From Variovorax paradoxus (GTDB taxonomy: Bacteria; Pseudomonadota; Gammaproteobacteria; Burkholderiales; Burkholderiaceae_C), in assembly GCF_018614915.1 (NCBI RefSeq), contig NZ_JAGGNU010000009.1, positions 1 to 64,000 on the forward strand: 64,000 bases of DNA. Reading direction: 5' to 3'. Both the position numbers and the translations under genes were made by a program. The notes beneath the pieces were generated by a model. It was given only the letters and a program-made list of their open reading frames with translations, was not told where the DNA came from and did no database searches. This document shows, one piece after another, positions 26,054 to 34,631 of the stretch. How positions within the stretch are numbered: position 1 is the first letter of the stretch; each line of letters starts with the position of its first letter.

Positions 26054-26200
26054 ATGGCCACGAGTCCAGATCTCCCGACGCCCATCACCTCCGATCCGCC
26101 CGACGTGCCGGAGCTCCCGGTCGAGCCGGACGAGGGCCCCGTGACGCCGCCGGGCAGTCCTTCGGATCCTGAAAGCCCGTTCACCCACCAGCCGGAGTGA
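26054..26200 (+). CDS. Small proline- and acid-rich protein, unknown function
   Basis: A 48-aa frame from ATG 26054, preceded by a strong AGGAG at the proper distance. The protein is mostly Pro, Asp, Glu, Ser and Thr (ITSDPPDVPELPVEPDEGP), without hydrophobic segments or cysteines, and is probably disordered. The frame is open upstream to 25964 through the tRNA flank, but the RBS supports the short form. No function is recognised. Such short proline-rich proteins are seen in related genomes, as far as I recall. Confidence 0.55.
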   Translation: MATSPDLPTPITSDPPDVPELPVEPDEGPVTPPGSPSDPESPFTHQPE

Positions 26201-26232
26201 AGCAAGCGGCGCGAGCCCGCTAAGCTCGCGGG

Positions 26233-27330
26233 ATGGACGAATTCGATTGCGCCGTCATCGGCGGCGGTGTGGTGGGCTTGGCCGCTGCCCGGGCGCTCGC
26301 GCTCAAAGGCCGTGAGGTCATCGTGCTCGAGGCCGAAGGCGCCATCGGCACCGGCACCAGCTCTCGCAACAGCGAGGTGATTCATGCCGGCATCTACTAC
26401 CCCGAGGGGTCGCTCAAGGCGCGGCTGTGCGTCGAAGGCAAGCAGATGCTCTACGCATACGCCGACGAGCGCGGCCTGCCGCACCGCCGCTGCGGCAAGC
26501 TGATCGTGGCCACGGCGCCTGCACAGGTCGCGCAGCTGGACGCCATCGCCGCCACGGCGCGGGCCAACGGGGTCAACGATCTCGTGCTGCTCACGCGGGA
26601 GCAGGCGCGCGCGATGGAGCCGCAGCTGGAATGCCTGGCGGCGCTGCACTCACCGAGCACCGGCATCGTCGACAGCCATGCGTTGATGCTGAGCCTGCAG
26701 GGCGATCTCGAGCATGCGGGCGGTGTTCTCGCCCTGAAGTCACCGGTGGTGCGCGCGGAATGTGCGGACCGTGCCATTGTGTTGATGGCCCAGGACGGTA
26801 CCGCCCTGCGTTGCAACAGCGTCGTGAATGCGGCCGGCCTGGCCGCACCTGCACTCGCACGGCGCTTCGAAGGCTTGCCCGTGAGTGCGGTCCCGACGGC
26901 CTATTTCGCGAAGGGCAGCTACTTCACGCTGGCGGGTCGCGCGCCTTTCAGTCGTTTGATCTACCCGGTGCCCGAAGGGGCGGGTCTGGGCGTGCACCTG
27001 ACGCTAGACATGGGTGGCCAGGCCAAGTTCGGCCCAGACGTCCAGTGGGTGGATTCCCCCGACGACCTGGTGGTCGATCCCCAGCGCAGCGATAGTTTCT
27101 ATGCCGAGGTGCGCAAGTACTGGCCGGCGTTGGCGGACGGCGCGCTCATCCCCGGGTATGCCGGCATCCGACCGAAGATCTCAGGGTCGGGAGAACCGGC
27201 CTGCGATTTTCTGATCGAGGGCCCGGAGACGCACGGCGTACCCGGGCTGGTCAATCTGTTCGGCATCGAGTCGCCGGGCCTGACCAGCAGCCTGGCGATC
27301 GGCCGGCACGTGGCTGCATTGCTGCCGTAG
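26233..27330 (+). CDS. FAD-dependent oxidoreductase, DAO family, L-2-hydroxyglutarate oxidase-like
   Basis: A protein of 365 aa. An N-terminal dinucleotide-binding fold begins [41 protein letters not shown] is characteristic of the LhgO/L-2-hydroxyglutarate dehydrogenase branch, with the His in VIHAGIYY equivalent to the FAD-linked or catalytic His of that family. The C-terminal [14 protein letters not shown] loop closes the FAD site. The likely role is oxidation of an L-2-hydroxy acid, passing electrons to quinone or oxygen. The exact substrate is inferred from family resemblance only. Stands alone. Confidence 0.78.
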   Translation: MDEFDCAVIGGGVVGLAAARALALKGREVIVLEAEGAIGTGTSSRNSEVIHAGIYYPEGSLKARLCVEGKQMLYAYADERGLPHRRCGKLIVATAPAQVAQLDAIAATARANGVNDLVLLTREQARAMEPQLECLAALHSPSTGIVDSHALMLSLQGDLEHAGGVLALKSPVVRAECADRAIVLMAQDGTALRCNSVVNAAGLAAPALARRFEGLPVSAVPTAYFAKGSYFTLAGRAPFSRLIYPVPEGAGLGVHLTLDMGGQAKFGPDVQWVDSPDDLVVDPQRSDSFYAEVRKYWPALADGALIPGYAGIRPKISGSGEPACDFLIEGPETHGVPGLVNLFGIESPGLTSSLAIGRHVAALLP

Positions 27331-27421
27331 ACCCGCGCGGCCATGTACCATGCAAAGCCACGCCGTTTGCGGTGTGAAGCTGCCGGCGCGGTGCCGGTGC
27401 AATCACGGAGGGACGATTTCA

Positions 27422-27730
27422 ATGACTGCATCCTCAAACCTCGAAGCAGCGGCCAATGCCGTGGCCGAAGACATTGCCAGCGACGTTCGCGGCGTGCTCG
27501 CCAGCAAGGACCTCGACACCTTGCCGCACATCAAGGCCCTGCGCCAACGCATCGACAGCAAGCTGGCGATCGCACGCGAACTCGCGGCGGAGAAGAGCAA
27601 GCTCGCCGCCAAGAAGGCGCGTGAAGCGGCCAACACAGCCAATGCCTACGCCCATGACGAGCCATGGCAGATCGCTGGTGCGGCCTTGGCAGTGGGCGTG
27701 CTGGTGGGCTTGCTGCTTGGTCGCCGCTGA
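27422..27730 (+). CDS. DUF883 (ElaB/YqjD-like) membrane-anchored protein
   Basis: A protein of 102 aa from ATG 27422, behind CGGAGGGACG. Residues 1-75 form charged helices (RQRIDSKLAIARELAAEKSKL) and the end is EPWQIAGAALAVGVLVGLLLGRR, the single C-terminal membrane helix with a closing GRR typical of ElaB/YqjD. In E. coli such proteins are inner-membrane anchored and associate with ribosomes in stationary phase. The next gene is the YqjE-like partner, as in the E. coli yqjDE order. Confidence 0.85.
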   Translation: MTASSNLEAAANAVAEDIASDVRGVLASKDLDTLPHIKALRQRIDSKLAIARELAAEKSKLAAKKAREAANTANAYAHDEPWQIAGAALAVGVLVGLLLGRR

Positions 27731-27766
27731 GCCTCGTCGTTCGTCCGGTGGGCACGGGGGCCTCGC

Positions 27767-28462
27767 ATGAGGCTGCTGTCCCTGTTCGGGCTGGATACCC
27801 GCTTGCGCCGGCTGCGCATCGCAGCGCGCGAAGGCACCCTGGCAGCCGAAGACCGTGTCCAGCTGCTACAGCTGGCGTGGGAAGAAGAAAAGCAGCGATT
27901 GCAGCGGGTGCTGGTCCTGGTGATCGCGGTGATCGGACTCACGACGGTGGCTGTCGCCGTGCTGTCGATGGCGGTGGTCGTGCATTTCTGGGAGACGCCA
28001 AACCGCATCGCGGCCGCTTGGGTGGTGGCCGCGGTGTGGATCGGGCTCTGGCTGGTCGCGGCATTGGCCTTGATGGCCACGCTGCGAAAGTCCTCGGAAG
28101 CTTTCAGTCCGGCACGCCGCGAGTTCGAGCGCGACTGGGAATGGGTTCAAGACCGCTTCGGCCTCGACGACGAGACCGAAGCGCCACCGCGTGAGCCCAG
28201 GCCCCGCAGCCGCGAAGAGCTGCTCGCGCGCATCGCACGTCAGCGCGAGCGCGTCGCGACGCTGCAGGCTGCGTCCTCGTCGTCGAAGAAGGCCGACGCA
28301 CCACCTGCCGACGAGTCCCCCAGCGCTGCGGCGCTGCGGATCGCGCGCGAGCATCCGGTGGCGACTGGCGTCGTGACGGCGGCCGCGGTGGCGGTGCTCG
28401 GCCCGCGCCGCCTGCTGCGCTGGGCGGCCGTGATCGTTCCGGTGCTGTGGCGGATGCGTTGA
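27767..28462 (+). CDS. YqjE-like (phage-holin-superfamily) membrane protein with a YqjK-like C-terminal part
   Basis: A protein of 231 aa. Residues 1-45 are a helical, charged part ([24 protein letters not shown]), followed by two strong membrane helices (about 47-70 and 80-105), the YqjE/Holin_X arrangement. From residue 145 the sequence changes: [18 protein letters not shown], then a low-complexity Ser/Ala segment, and finally [23 protein letters not shown] with LLRWA. This resembles YqjK, normally a separate small protein. It follows the DUF883 gene by 36 bases. The role in the envelope is unknown. Confidence 0.75.
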   Translation: MRLLSLFGLDTRLRRLRIAAREGTLAAEDRVQLLQLAWEEEKQRLQRVLVLVIAVIGLTTVAVAVLSMAVVVHFWETPNRIAAAWVVAAVWIGLWLVAALALMATLRKSSEAFSPARREFERDWEWVQDRFGLDDETEAPPREPRPRSREELLARIARQRERVATLQAASSSSKKADAPPADESPSAAALRIAREHPVATGVVTAAAVAVLGPRRLLRWAAVIVPVLWRMR

Positions 28463-28475
28463 TCCGGAAGGCGGC

Positions 28476-29543
28476 TCAGCCGCTGCGCTTGCGCAGTGCC
28501 TGGGCCGCCTCGCGCACCAGTGCCGGGCCTCGATAGATCAGCCCGGTGTAGATCTGAACGAGATCGGCCCCGGCCTCGATCTTGGCCTCCGCATCGGCGG
28601 CACTCAGGACGCCGCCCACACCGATGATCGGAAAATCGCCGCCCAATGCCGATCGCAGCTGGCGGATCACGCGGTTGCTCGCTTCCCTGACCGGCGCACC
28701 CGAGAGGCCGCCAGCCTCGTTCGCATGCTGCAAGCCTGCCACGGCGTCGCGCGCCAGCGTCGTGTTGGTGGCGACGACACCGTCCATGCCGTGGCGGCGC
28801 AGCGTGGCGGCAATGACCTGAACCTGGACTTCGTCCAGATCGGGTGCGATCTTCACGAACAAAGGCACCCGCTTGCCATGCCGTGCGGCGAGCGCGGCAC
28901 GCTTGTCCGCCACCGCGCCGAGCAGTGCATCGAGCGCCTCGTCGCTCTGGAGCGAGCGCAGGTTGGCGGTGTTGGGGCTGGAGATGTTGATCGTCACGTA
29001 GTCGGCATGCGGGTAGACGCCGTCCAGGCAGACCAGGTAGTCGTCCACCGCCCGCTCGATCGGCGTCGCCGCGTTCTTGCCGATGTTGAGCCCCAGCAGC
29101 ATCGGCCTTTTCGCATCGTTCCGGCGAAAGCGCGCGCGCTGCACGTTGGCCACGAAGGCCTCGAGTCCTTCGTTGTTGAAGCCGAGCCGGTTGATCAGCG
29201 CGTCGCGTTGCGGCAGGCGGAACATGCGCGGTTTCGGATTGCCGGGCTGCGCCTTGGGCGTGACCGTGCCGACCTCGACGAAGCCGAAGCCCATGGCGGC
29301 GAAGGCGTCGATGCAGCGGGCGTTCTTGTCGAGGCCGGCAGCGAGTCCGATGCGGTTCGGGAACGAGAGGCCGGCCAGTGTGCATCGATCCTCGATGCGG
29401 GATGCCGCGTAGACGCATGCCAGCGGCGTGTTCTGCGTGCGCGCCAATGCGTCGAGCGTCAGTTCGTGGGCATGCTCGGGATCGAATCCGAACAGGAAAG
29501 GTCGGGCAAGACCGTAAAGCGAGGTGGGGAGCAGCAGGGACAT
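28476..29543 (-). CDS. pyrD: Dihydroorotate dehydrogenase (quinone), class 2
   Basis: A 355-aa membrane-associated FMN enzyme oxidising dihydroorotate to orotate with quinone, in pyrimidine synthesis. The N-terminal amphipathic helices ([23 protein letters not shown]) are the class 2 membrane tunnel. [16 protein letters not shown] binds [17 protein letters not shown] contains the class 2 catalytic Ser, and [15 protein letters not shown] lies at the FMN phosphate. Start ATG 29543 was preferred to longer frames. It converges with the YqjE-like gene and diverges from rpiA with only 39 bases between start codons. Confidence 0.95.
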   Translation of the reverse strand: MSLLLPTSLYGLARPFLFGFDPEHAHELTLDALARTQNTPLACVYAASRIEDRCTLAGLSFPNRIGLAAGLDKNARCIDAFAAMGFGFVEVGTVTPKAQPGNPKPRMFRLPQRDALINRLGFNNEGLEAFVANVQRARFRRNDAKRPMLLGLNIGKNAATPIERAVDDYLVCLDGVYPHADYVTINISSPNTANLRSLQSDEALDALLGAVADKRAALAARHGKRVPLFVKIAPDLDEVQVQVIAATLRRHGMDGVVATNTTLARDAVAGLQHANEAGGLSGAPVREASNRVIRQLRSALGGDFPIIGVGGVLSAADAEAKIEAGADLVQIYTGLIYRGPALVREAAQALRKRSG

Positions 29544-29582
29544 CGGATAATTCTGGACTTCGTAGCCCAAGGATTCTCTCCG

Positions 29583-30284
29583 ATGACTTCCCCCGCTCCC
29601 GCTTCGGCCCTGACCCAGGACGAACTCAAGGCGCAAGTCGGCCGCGCCGCGCTCGCCCACGTGGTGAAGGGCGAGATCGTCGGCGTCGGCACCGGCTCGA
29701 CGGTGAACAAGTTCATCGAGGCGCTGGCCACGATCAAGGGCGATATTCGCGGTGCGGTGTCCAGCTCGCTGGCGTCGACCGAACGCCTGCATGCGCTGGG
29801 TATCCCGGTGTTCGACAGCAACGAGGTCGAGGAACTGGCCGTCTACATCGACGGCGCCGACGAGATCGATGGCCGCGGCTACATGATCAAGGGCGGTGGC
29901 GCTGCGCTCACGCGCGAGAAGATCGTGGCGGCCCAGTCGAGGCGCTTCGTCTGCATCGCGGACGCTTCCAAGCGGGTGAACACGCTGGGCGCCTTCCCGC
30001 TGCCGGTCGAGGTGGTTCCGATGGCGGCCCGGCGCGTGATACGGCAGTTTGCGCGGCTCGGCGGCATGGCCCAGGTGCGCGAGAAGGACGGCACGGCGCT
30101 GGTCACCGACAACGGCCAGCACATCATCGACGTGACGGGCCTGCGGATCACCGACCCTCTCGACTTCGAGACGGAGGTGAACCAGTGGCCGGGGGTGGTG
30201 ACCGTAGGGGTCTTCGCCCACCAGCGGGCCAACGTATGCCTGCTGGGCACGCCGTCCGGCGTGCAGACGCTTCGCTTCGACTGA
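29583..30284 (+). CDS. rpiA: Ribose-5-phosphate isomerase A
   Basis: A 233-aa isomerase of ribose-5-phosphate and ribulose-5-phosphate in the pentose phosphate pathway. [16 protein letters not shown], the catalytic DGADEID loop and [12 protein letters not shown] are the three family signatures. ATG 29583 was chosen over far upstream starts that run antisense through pyrD. Divergent from pyrD and converging closely on the DUF4124 gene. Confidence 0.95.
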   Translation: MTSPAPASALTQDELKAQVGRAALAHVVKGEIVGVGTGSTVNKFIEALATIKGDIRGAVSSSLASTERLHALGIPVFDSNEVEELAVYIDGADEIDGRGYMIKGGGAALTREKIVAAQSRRFVCIADASKRVNTLGAFPLPVEVVPMAARRVIRQFARLGGMAQVREKDGTALVTDNGQHIIDVTGLRITDPLDFETEVNQWPGVVTVGVFAHQRANVCLLGTPSGVQTLRFD

Positions 30285-30296
30285 GCGGAACGAAGC

Positions 30297-30920
30297 CTAG
30301 AACTTGATGCCGGCCGGGTTGCTCGGGGTCGGGCCGGTGGCGGGAGCCGGCGCGGTGGACGGCGCAGGCGCCGCGCGCTGGGGCTGCTGGACGGCGGGCG
30401 CCGGCTGCACCGCCACCAGCGGCTGGGCCGGCGGGTTGCGGTAGCTCGCGGGCAGCTGGGCGCTCTTGGGATAGCCGGCCGCATCGAGGTACTGCGACCA
30501 CTCGGCATCCGAGAAGCCCTTGAGCTGTTGCGAGCCGATGGACAGCAGCGGCAGCGAGGCCTGGCCGCTCAGGCGCTGCAGCGCCTCCACGTCTTCGTTG
30601 CTCTTGACGGTCCGTTCGTCGAAGGGGATGCCACGCGTCACCAGCAGCGAGCGACCTGCGCCGCAGGGCCCGCACTCGTCGCTGGTGTACAGCGTGACCG
30701 GGTAGCGCTGCGCGACCTGCCGCAACTCGTAGGGCAGGCCGGCACCGGCGCCTGCCGCGATGCCGGCGCGCGGCGTCGCGGGCTGGGCATCGGCGGCCGG
30801 AGGCTGGTCGGAGAAGGTGACCTTGCCGTTCTTGTCGACATGGCGGTAGACCGACTGCGCCGAAGCGGCGCCGGCAGCAAGCAGCAGGGTGAGGCCGAGA
30901 AGGCGTATGGGGAGCTTCAT
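30297..30920 (-). CDS. Exported DUF4124-glutaredoxin-like protein
   Basis: A protein of 207 aa. A signal peptide (LLGLTLLLAAGAASAQS) is followed by a DUF4124 strand-rich segment (VYRHVDKNGKVTFSDQPP, residues 24-42), then from about residue 73 a glutaredoxin-like fold with a CGPC motif (YTSDECGPCGAGR) and the cis-Pro segment ASLPLLSIG. The end (residues 150-207) is a Pro/Ala-rich low-complexity tail. It is likely periplasmic or membrane-tethered and acts in thiol redox chemistry; the partner is unknown. Convergent with rpiA. Confidence 0.82.
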   Translation of the reverse strand: MKLPIRLLGLTLLLAAGAASAQSVYRHVDKNGKVTFSDQPPAADAQPATPRAGIAAGAGAGLPYELRQVAQRYPVTLYTSDECGPCGAGRSLLVTRGIPFDERTVKSNEDVEALQRLSGQASLPLLSIGSQQLKGFSDAEWSQYLDAAGYPKSAQLPASYRNPPAQPLVAVQPAPAVQQPQRAAPAPSTAPAPATGPTPSNPAGIKF

Positions 30921-30980
30921 CGATGGCTTTCGTGATCCGATGGCGCGGAGTATCTCAGGCCGCGCAGGCGCTGCGCCATA

Positions 30981-33029
30981 TCAGGCCGGTTGCGCCTCGG
31001 TCATTCCCTGGTGGCGCAACAGTGCATCGAGCTGCGGTTCGCGGCCGCGGAAGGCCTTGAAGGACGCCATGGCGCTGCGGCTGCCGCCGGCCTCGAGGAT
31101 GGCCTCGCGGTATTTGCGGCCGGTCTCGATGCTCGGCTCGCCGTTGGCACCGGCGGTCTCTTCGAAGGCTGCGTAGGCGTCGGCGCTCAGCACCTCGGCC
31201 CACTTGTAGCTGTAGTAGCCCGCCGCGTAGCCGCCCGAGAAGATGTGGCTGAAGGTGTTGGGGGTGCGGCTGAAGGGCGGCGAAGGCATCACCGCGACCT
31301 CGTCGCGCACCCTGCCGAGCAGCGCCATCACGTCGCCGGGCTTGGCGGTCGCGGCGTCATGTTCGGTATGCAGCAGCATGTCGAACAGCGAGAACTCGAT
31401 CTGGCGCAGCGTCTGCAGGCCGCTCTGGAAGTTCTTGGCGGCGGTCATCTTGTCGAACAGCGCGCGCGGCAGCGGCTCGCCGGTGTCGACGTGCGAAGTC
31501 ATGTGCGCGAGAACATCCCACTCCCAGCAGAAGTTCTCCATGAACTGACTTGGAAGCTCGACCGCGTCCCACTCGACGCCGCTGATGCCGGAGACATCGC
31601 GCTCGTTGACCTTGGTGAGCATGTGATGCAGGCCGTGGCCGAACTCGTGGAACAGCGTCGTCACGTCGTCGTGCGTGAGCAGCGGCGGCTTGCCGTCGAC
31701 GCCCTCGGCGAAGTTGCAGACCAGCTGCGCGATCGGTGTCTGCAGCGCGCCGGTGTCGGGCCTGAGCCAGCGGGCGCGCACGTCGTCCATCCAGGCGCCG
31801 CCGCGCTTGGCGGCACGGGCCGCCGGATCGAGATAGAACTGCCCGACCTTCTGCCCCGCGCGTTCGATGCGGTAGAACTCGACGCTCGGATGCCACACCG
31901 GCGCGCTGTCGCGGCGGATCGACACCTCGAACAGCGTCTCGACGATCTTGAACAGGCCGGCCATGACCTTCGGCGCGGTGAAGTACTGCTTGACCTCCTG
32001 TTCGCTGAAGGCGTAGCGCGCTTCCTTGAGCTTCTCGCCGATGTAGCTCCAGTCCCAGGGTTGCGGGTCATCGATGCCGAGTTGCTGGGCCGCGAAGACC
32101 CGCAGGTCGGCCAGGTCGCGTTCGCCGTAGGGCTTGGCCTTGGTTGCGAGATCGCGCAGGAACTTGATCACATGGCCGGCCGACTCGGCCATCTTCGGCA
32201 CGATGGAAAGCTCGCCGAAATTCGGGTAGCCCAGGAGCTTTGCCTCCTCCTGGCGCAGTGCGAGGATCTCGCGGATCAGCTCGGTGTTGTCGAAGGCGGG
32301 GTCGCCGAATTCGCTGGCACGCGTGACGTAGGCGCGATAGAGCTTTTCGCGCAGCGCGCTGCTCTTGGCGAACTGCATCACCGGCAGGTAGGAGGGCATC
32401 TTCAGCGTGAGCTTGTAGCCTTCCTTGCCCTCGGCTTCGGCCGCCGCACGGGCGGCGCTGACGACGTCTTCCGGCAGGCCTTCCAACTCGCCAAGCGCAG
32501 CGTAGTACGCGAATGCGTCGGTCGCATCGAGCGCGTTCTCGCTGAACTTCTGGCTCAGCTCGGCCTGGCGTTCCTGGATCTCGGCAAAGCGCTTCTTCGC
32601 CTCGCCCTGCAGTTCGGCGCCGCCGAGCACGAAATTGCGCACGGCGTAGAGATGCGCCTGGCGCTGCTCGGGATTCAGGGTCGCCGGATCGATCGCCTTG
32701 TACTTGGCATAGAGGCGCTCGTCGGATCCCAGGCGCGTCCAGAAGGCGGTGACGCGGGGCATCGCCTCGTTGTAGGCGGCGCGCAGCTCCGGCGTGTCGG
32801 CAACCGCGTTGAGATGGCCCACCGCCCCCCATGCGCGGCTGAAGCGCTCCGAGGCGACGTCGAGCACCTTGGCGATCGCGGTCCAGTCGGCCGGGAATTC
32901 GGGCGCGGTCACGGTCTGCAAGGCGGCCTCGGCGTCGGCGAGCAGCACATCGACGGCGGGCGCAATGTGCTCGGGCTTGATCCGGTCGAACAGCGGGAGG
33001 TCGTTGAAGTCGAGGAGCGGGTTGGTCAT
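30981..33029 (-). CDS. prlC: Oligopeptidase A (M3 family metallopeptidase)
   Basis: A 682-aa cytoplasmic zinc endopeptidase that degrades peptides, including cleaved signal peptides. The zinc motif HEFGHGLHH is present near residue 460, with the downstream Glu ligand in the SQFMENFCWEWDVL segment. The length and the start NPLLDFNDLPLFDRIKPEHIAPA match PrlC/OpdA. Followed by no obvious partner; folD lies upstream on the same strand, 34 bases away, so the two may be co-transcribed. Confidence 0.93.
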   Translation of the reverse strand: MTNPLLDFNDLPLFDRIKPEHIAPAVDVLLADAEAALQTVTAPEFPADWTAIAKVLDVASERFSRAWGAVGHLNAVADTPELRAAYNEAMPRVTAFWTRLGSDERLYAKYKAIDPATLNPEQRQAHLYAVRNFVLGGAELQGEAKKRFAEIQERQAELSQKFSENALDATDAFAYYAALGELEGLPEDVVSAARAAAEAEGKEGYKLTLKMPSYLPVMQFAKSSALREKLYRAYVTRASEFGDPAFDNTELIREILALRQEEAKLLGYPNFGELSIVPKMAESAGHVIKFLRDLATKAKPYGERDLADLRVFAAQQLGIDDPQPWDWSYIGEKLKEARYAFSEQEVKQYFTAPKVMAGLFKIVETLFEVSIRRDSAPVWHPSVEFYRIERAGQKVGQFYLDPAARAAKRGGAWMDDVRARWLRPDTGALQTPIAQLVCNFAEGVDGKPPLLTHDDVTTLFHEFGHGLHHMLTKVNERDVSGISGVEWDAVELPSQFMENFCWEWDVLAHMTSHVDTGEPLPRALFDKMTAAKNFQSGLQTLRQIEFSLFDMLLHTEHDAATAKPGDVMALLGRVRDEVAVMPSPPFSRTPNTFSHIFSGGYAAGYYSYKWAEVLSADAYAAFEETAGANGEPSIETGRKYREAILEAGGSRSAMASFKAFRGREPQLDALLRHQGMTEAQPA

Positions 33030-33063
33030 GGTCTTGTTCAGATGGCGGGCGGGGGGCTCGAGT

Positions 33064-33921
33064 TCAAGTGGCGCCGGCGGCGCGTTCGGCCGCCTCGATC
33101 GTGTTGACGAGCAGCATCGTGATGGTCATCGGGCCAACGCCGCCAGGCACCGGCGTGATCCAGCCGGCCACCTCGCACACGCCGGCGAAGTCGACGTCAC
33201 CGCAGAGCTTGCCTTCTTCGTTGCGGTTCATGCCGACATCGATCACGACGGCGCCGGGCTTGACCATGTCGGCTGTGAGCATATTGCGCTTGCCGACGGC
33301 CGCGACCACCACGTCGGCCTGGCGCGTGAAGGCGCCGAGGTCCGGAGTCGCGCTGTGGCAGATGGTGACGGTGGCGTTCTTCGCGAGCAGCATCAGTGCC
33401 ATCGGCTTGCCGACGATGTTGCTGCGGCCGATGACGACGGCGTGCTTGCCGCGCAGCTCGCAGCCGATGGACTCGAGCATCTTCATGCAGCCGTAGGGCG
33501 TGCAGGGCCAGAAGCCGGGCGAGCCGGTCATGAGTGCTCCGGCGCTCGCGACATGGAAGCCGTCGACATCCTTGGCGGGGGCGATGGCCTCGATGACCTT
33601 GTGTGCATCGATGTGCGGCGGCAGCGGCAGTTGCACCAGGATGCCGTGGATCGCCGGATCCTTGTTGAGCGCGTCGACGCGCGCCAGCAGCTCGGCTTCG
33701 CTCAGCTCGGCCGGATACTTCTCGAGCACCGAATGCAGTCCGTTGTCCTCACAGGCCTTGACCTTGTTGCGCACGTAGACCTGGCTGGCGGGATTCTCCC
33801 CGACCAGGACCACGGCCAAGCCGGGCACGACGCCGCGGGCCTCGAGCGCCGCGGCCCGCGTCGCCACTTCGGCGCGCAGCGTTCGGGAAAGGGCGTTGCC
33901 GTCGATCAGTTGGGCGGTCAT
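33064..33921 (-). CDS. folD: Bifunctional methylenetetrahydrofolate dehydrogenase/cyclohydrolase
   Basis: A 285-aa NADP-dependent enzyme of one-carbon metabolism converting 5,10-methylene-THF to 10-formyl-[16 protein letters not shown] holds the catalytic Lys, QLPLPPHID is the family P-L-P signature, PAKDVDGFH supplies the folate-binding Asp, and [15 protein letters not shown] is the NADP loop. ATG 33921 was chosen. It lies between the two-component system genes and prlC, all on one strand. Confidence 0.95.
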   Translation of the reverse strand: MTAQLIDGNALSRTLRAEVATRAAALEARGVVPGLAVVLVGENPASQVYVRNKVKACEDNGLHSVLEKYPAELSEAELLARVDALNKDPAIHGILVQLPLPPHIDAHKVIEAIAPAKDVDGFHVASAGALMTGSPGFWPCTPYGCMKMLESIGCELRGKHAVVIGRSNIVGKPMALMLLAKNATVTICHSATPDLGAFTRQADVVVAAVGKRNMLTADMVKPGAVVIDVGMNRNEEGKLCGDVDFAGVCEVAGWITPVPGGVGPMTITMLLVNTIEAAERAAGAT

Positions 33922-33998
33922 CGGTTTTGGATTTTCCAAGTAAAAACGCCCGCTTGCGCAGGCGTCGGGGATCGGTATCGCTATCGGGACGATAGCCG

Positions 33999-34631
33999 TC
34001 AGGCCGCCTTGCCGGGTGCCGCTTGCCCCAGCGCGATCTTGAGCAGGTCGGCCACCGTGTTGGCGTTGAGTTTTTCCATGATGTTGGCGCGATGCGCTTC
34101 CACCGTCTTGATGCTGATACCGAGGTCGTCGGCGATCTGCTTGTTGAGCCGGCCGGCGACGATGCGTTCGAGCACCTGCGCCTCGCGGCCGGTGAGCTTG
34201 GACAGGAGCGCGTCGCGGCTGGCCGATTGCTGGTGCTGCGCGAAGGCGCCGCGCGCATGTTCGAGCATGCGTTCGACCAGCGCCACCAGCGCCTCGTCGT
34301 TGAAGGGCTTCTGGATGAAATCCATCGCGCCCTTCTTCATGCTGTCGACCGCCATCGGCACGTCGCCGTGACCGGTGATGACGACGATCGGCAGCGGCGA
34401 GCGGCGTTCGATCAGGCGGTCCTGCAGTTCGATGCCCGACATGCCGCCCATGCGGATGTCGACGATCAGGCAGGCGACCTCGCGCGGGTCGTATCGGGAC
34501 AAGAAGGATTCGGCCGAATCGAAGCAGCGAACGCGGTAGTCCTTGCCTTCGAGCAGCCATTGCAACGAATCGCGGACCGCTTCGTCGTCATCGACGACAT
34601 AGACCGTGCCCTTCTTGGGAATCAAACTCAT
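33999..34631 (-). CDS. FixJ/NarL-type two-component response regulator
   Basis: A 210-aa response regulator. The receiver domain has the acidic pocket VYVVDDDEA, phosphoacceptor Asp58 in LIVDIRMGG, the Thr in VVITGHGD and Lys in FIQKPF. A LuxR-type helix-turn-helix lies near residues 147-205 ([25 protein letters not shown]). Its ATG overlaps the stop of the histidine kinase gene (ATGA), so the pair is translated together. The target genes are unknown; the divergent pyruvate dehydrogenase operon is the nearest candidate. Confidence 0.92.
   Translation of the reverse strand: MSLIPKKGTVYVVDDDEAVRDSLQWLLEGKDYRVRCFDSAESFLSRYDPREVACLIVDIRMGGMSGIELQDRLIERRSPLPIVVITGHGDVPMAVDSMKKGAMDFIQKPFNDEALVALVERMLEHARGAFAQHQQSASRDALLSKLTGREAQVLERIVAGRLNKQIADDLGISIKTVEAHRANIMEKLNANTVADLLKIALGQAAPGKAA

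Noticed and set aside
29441-29590. A longer rpiA frame starting far upstream
   Set aside because: It would run antisense through pyrD; the family start [16 protein letters not shown] at 29583 is sufficient.
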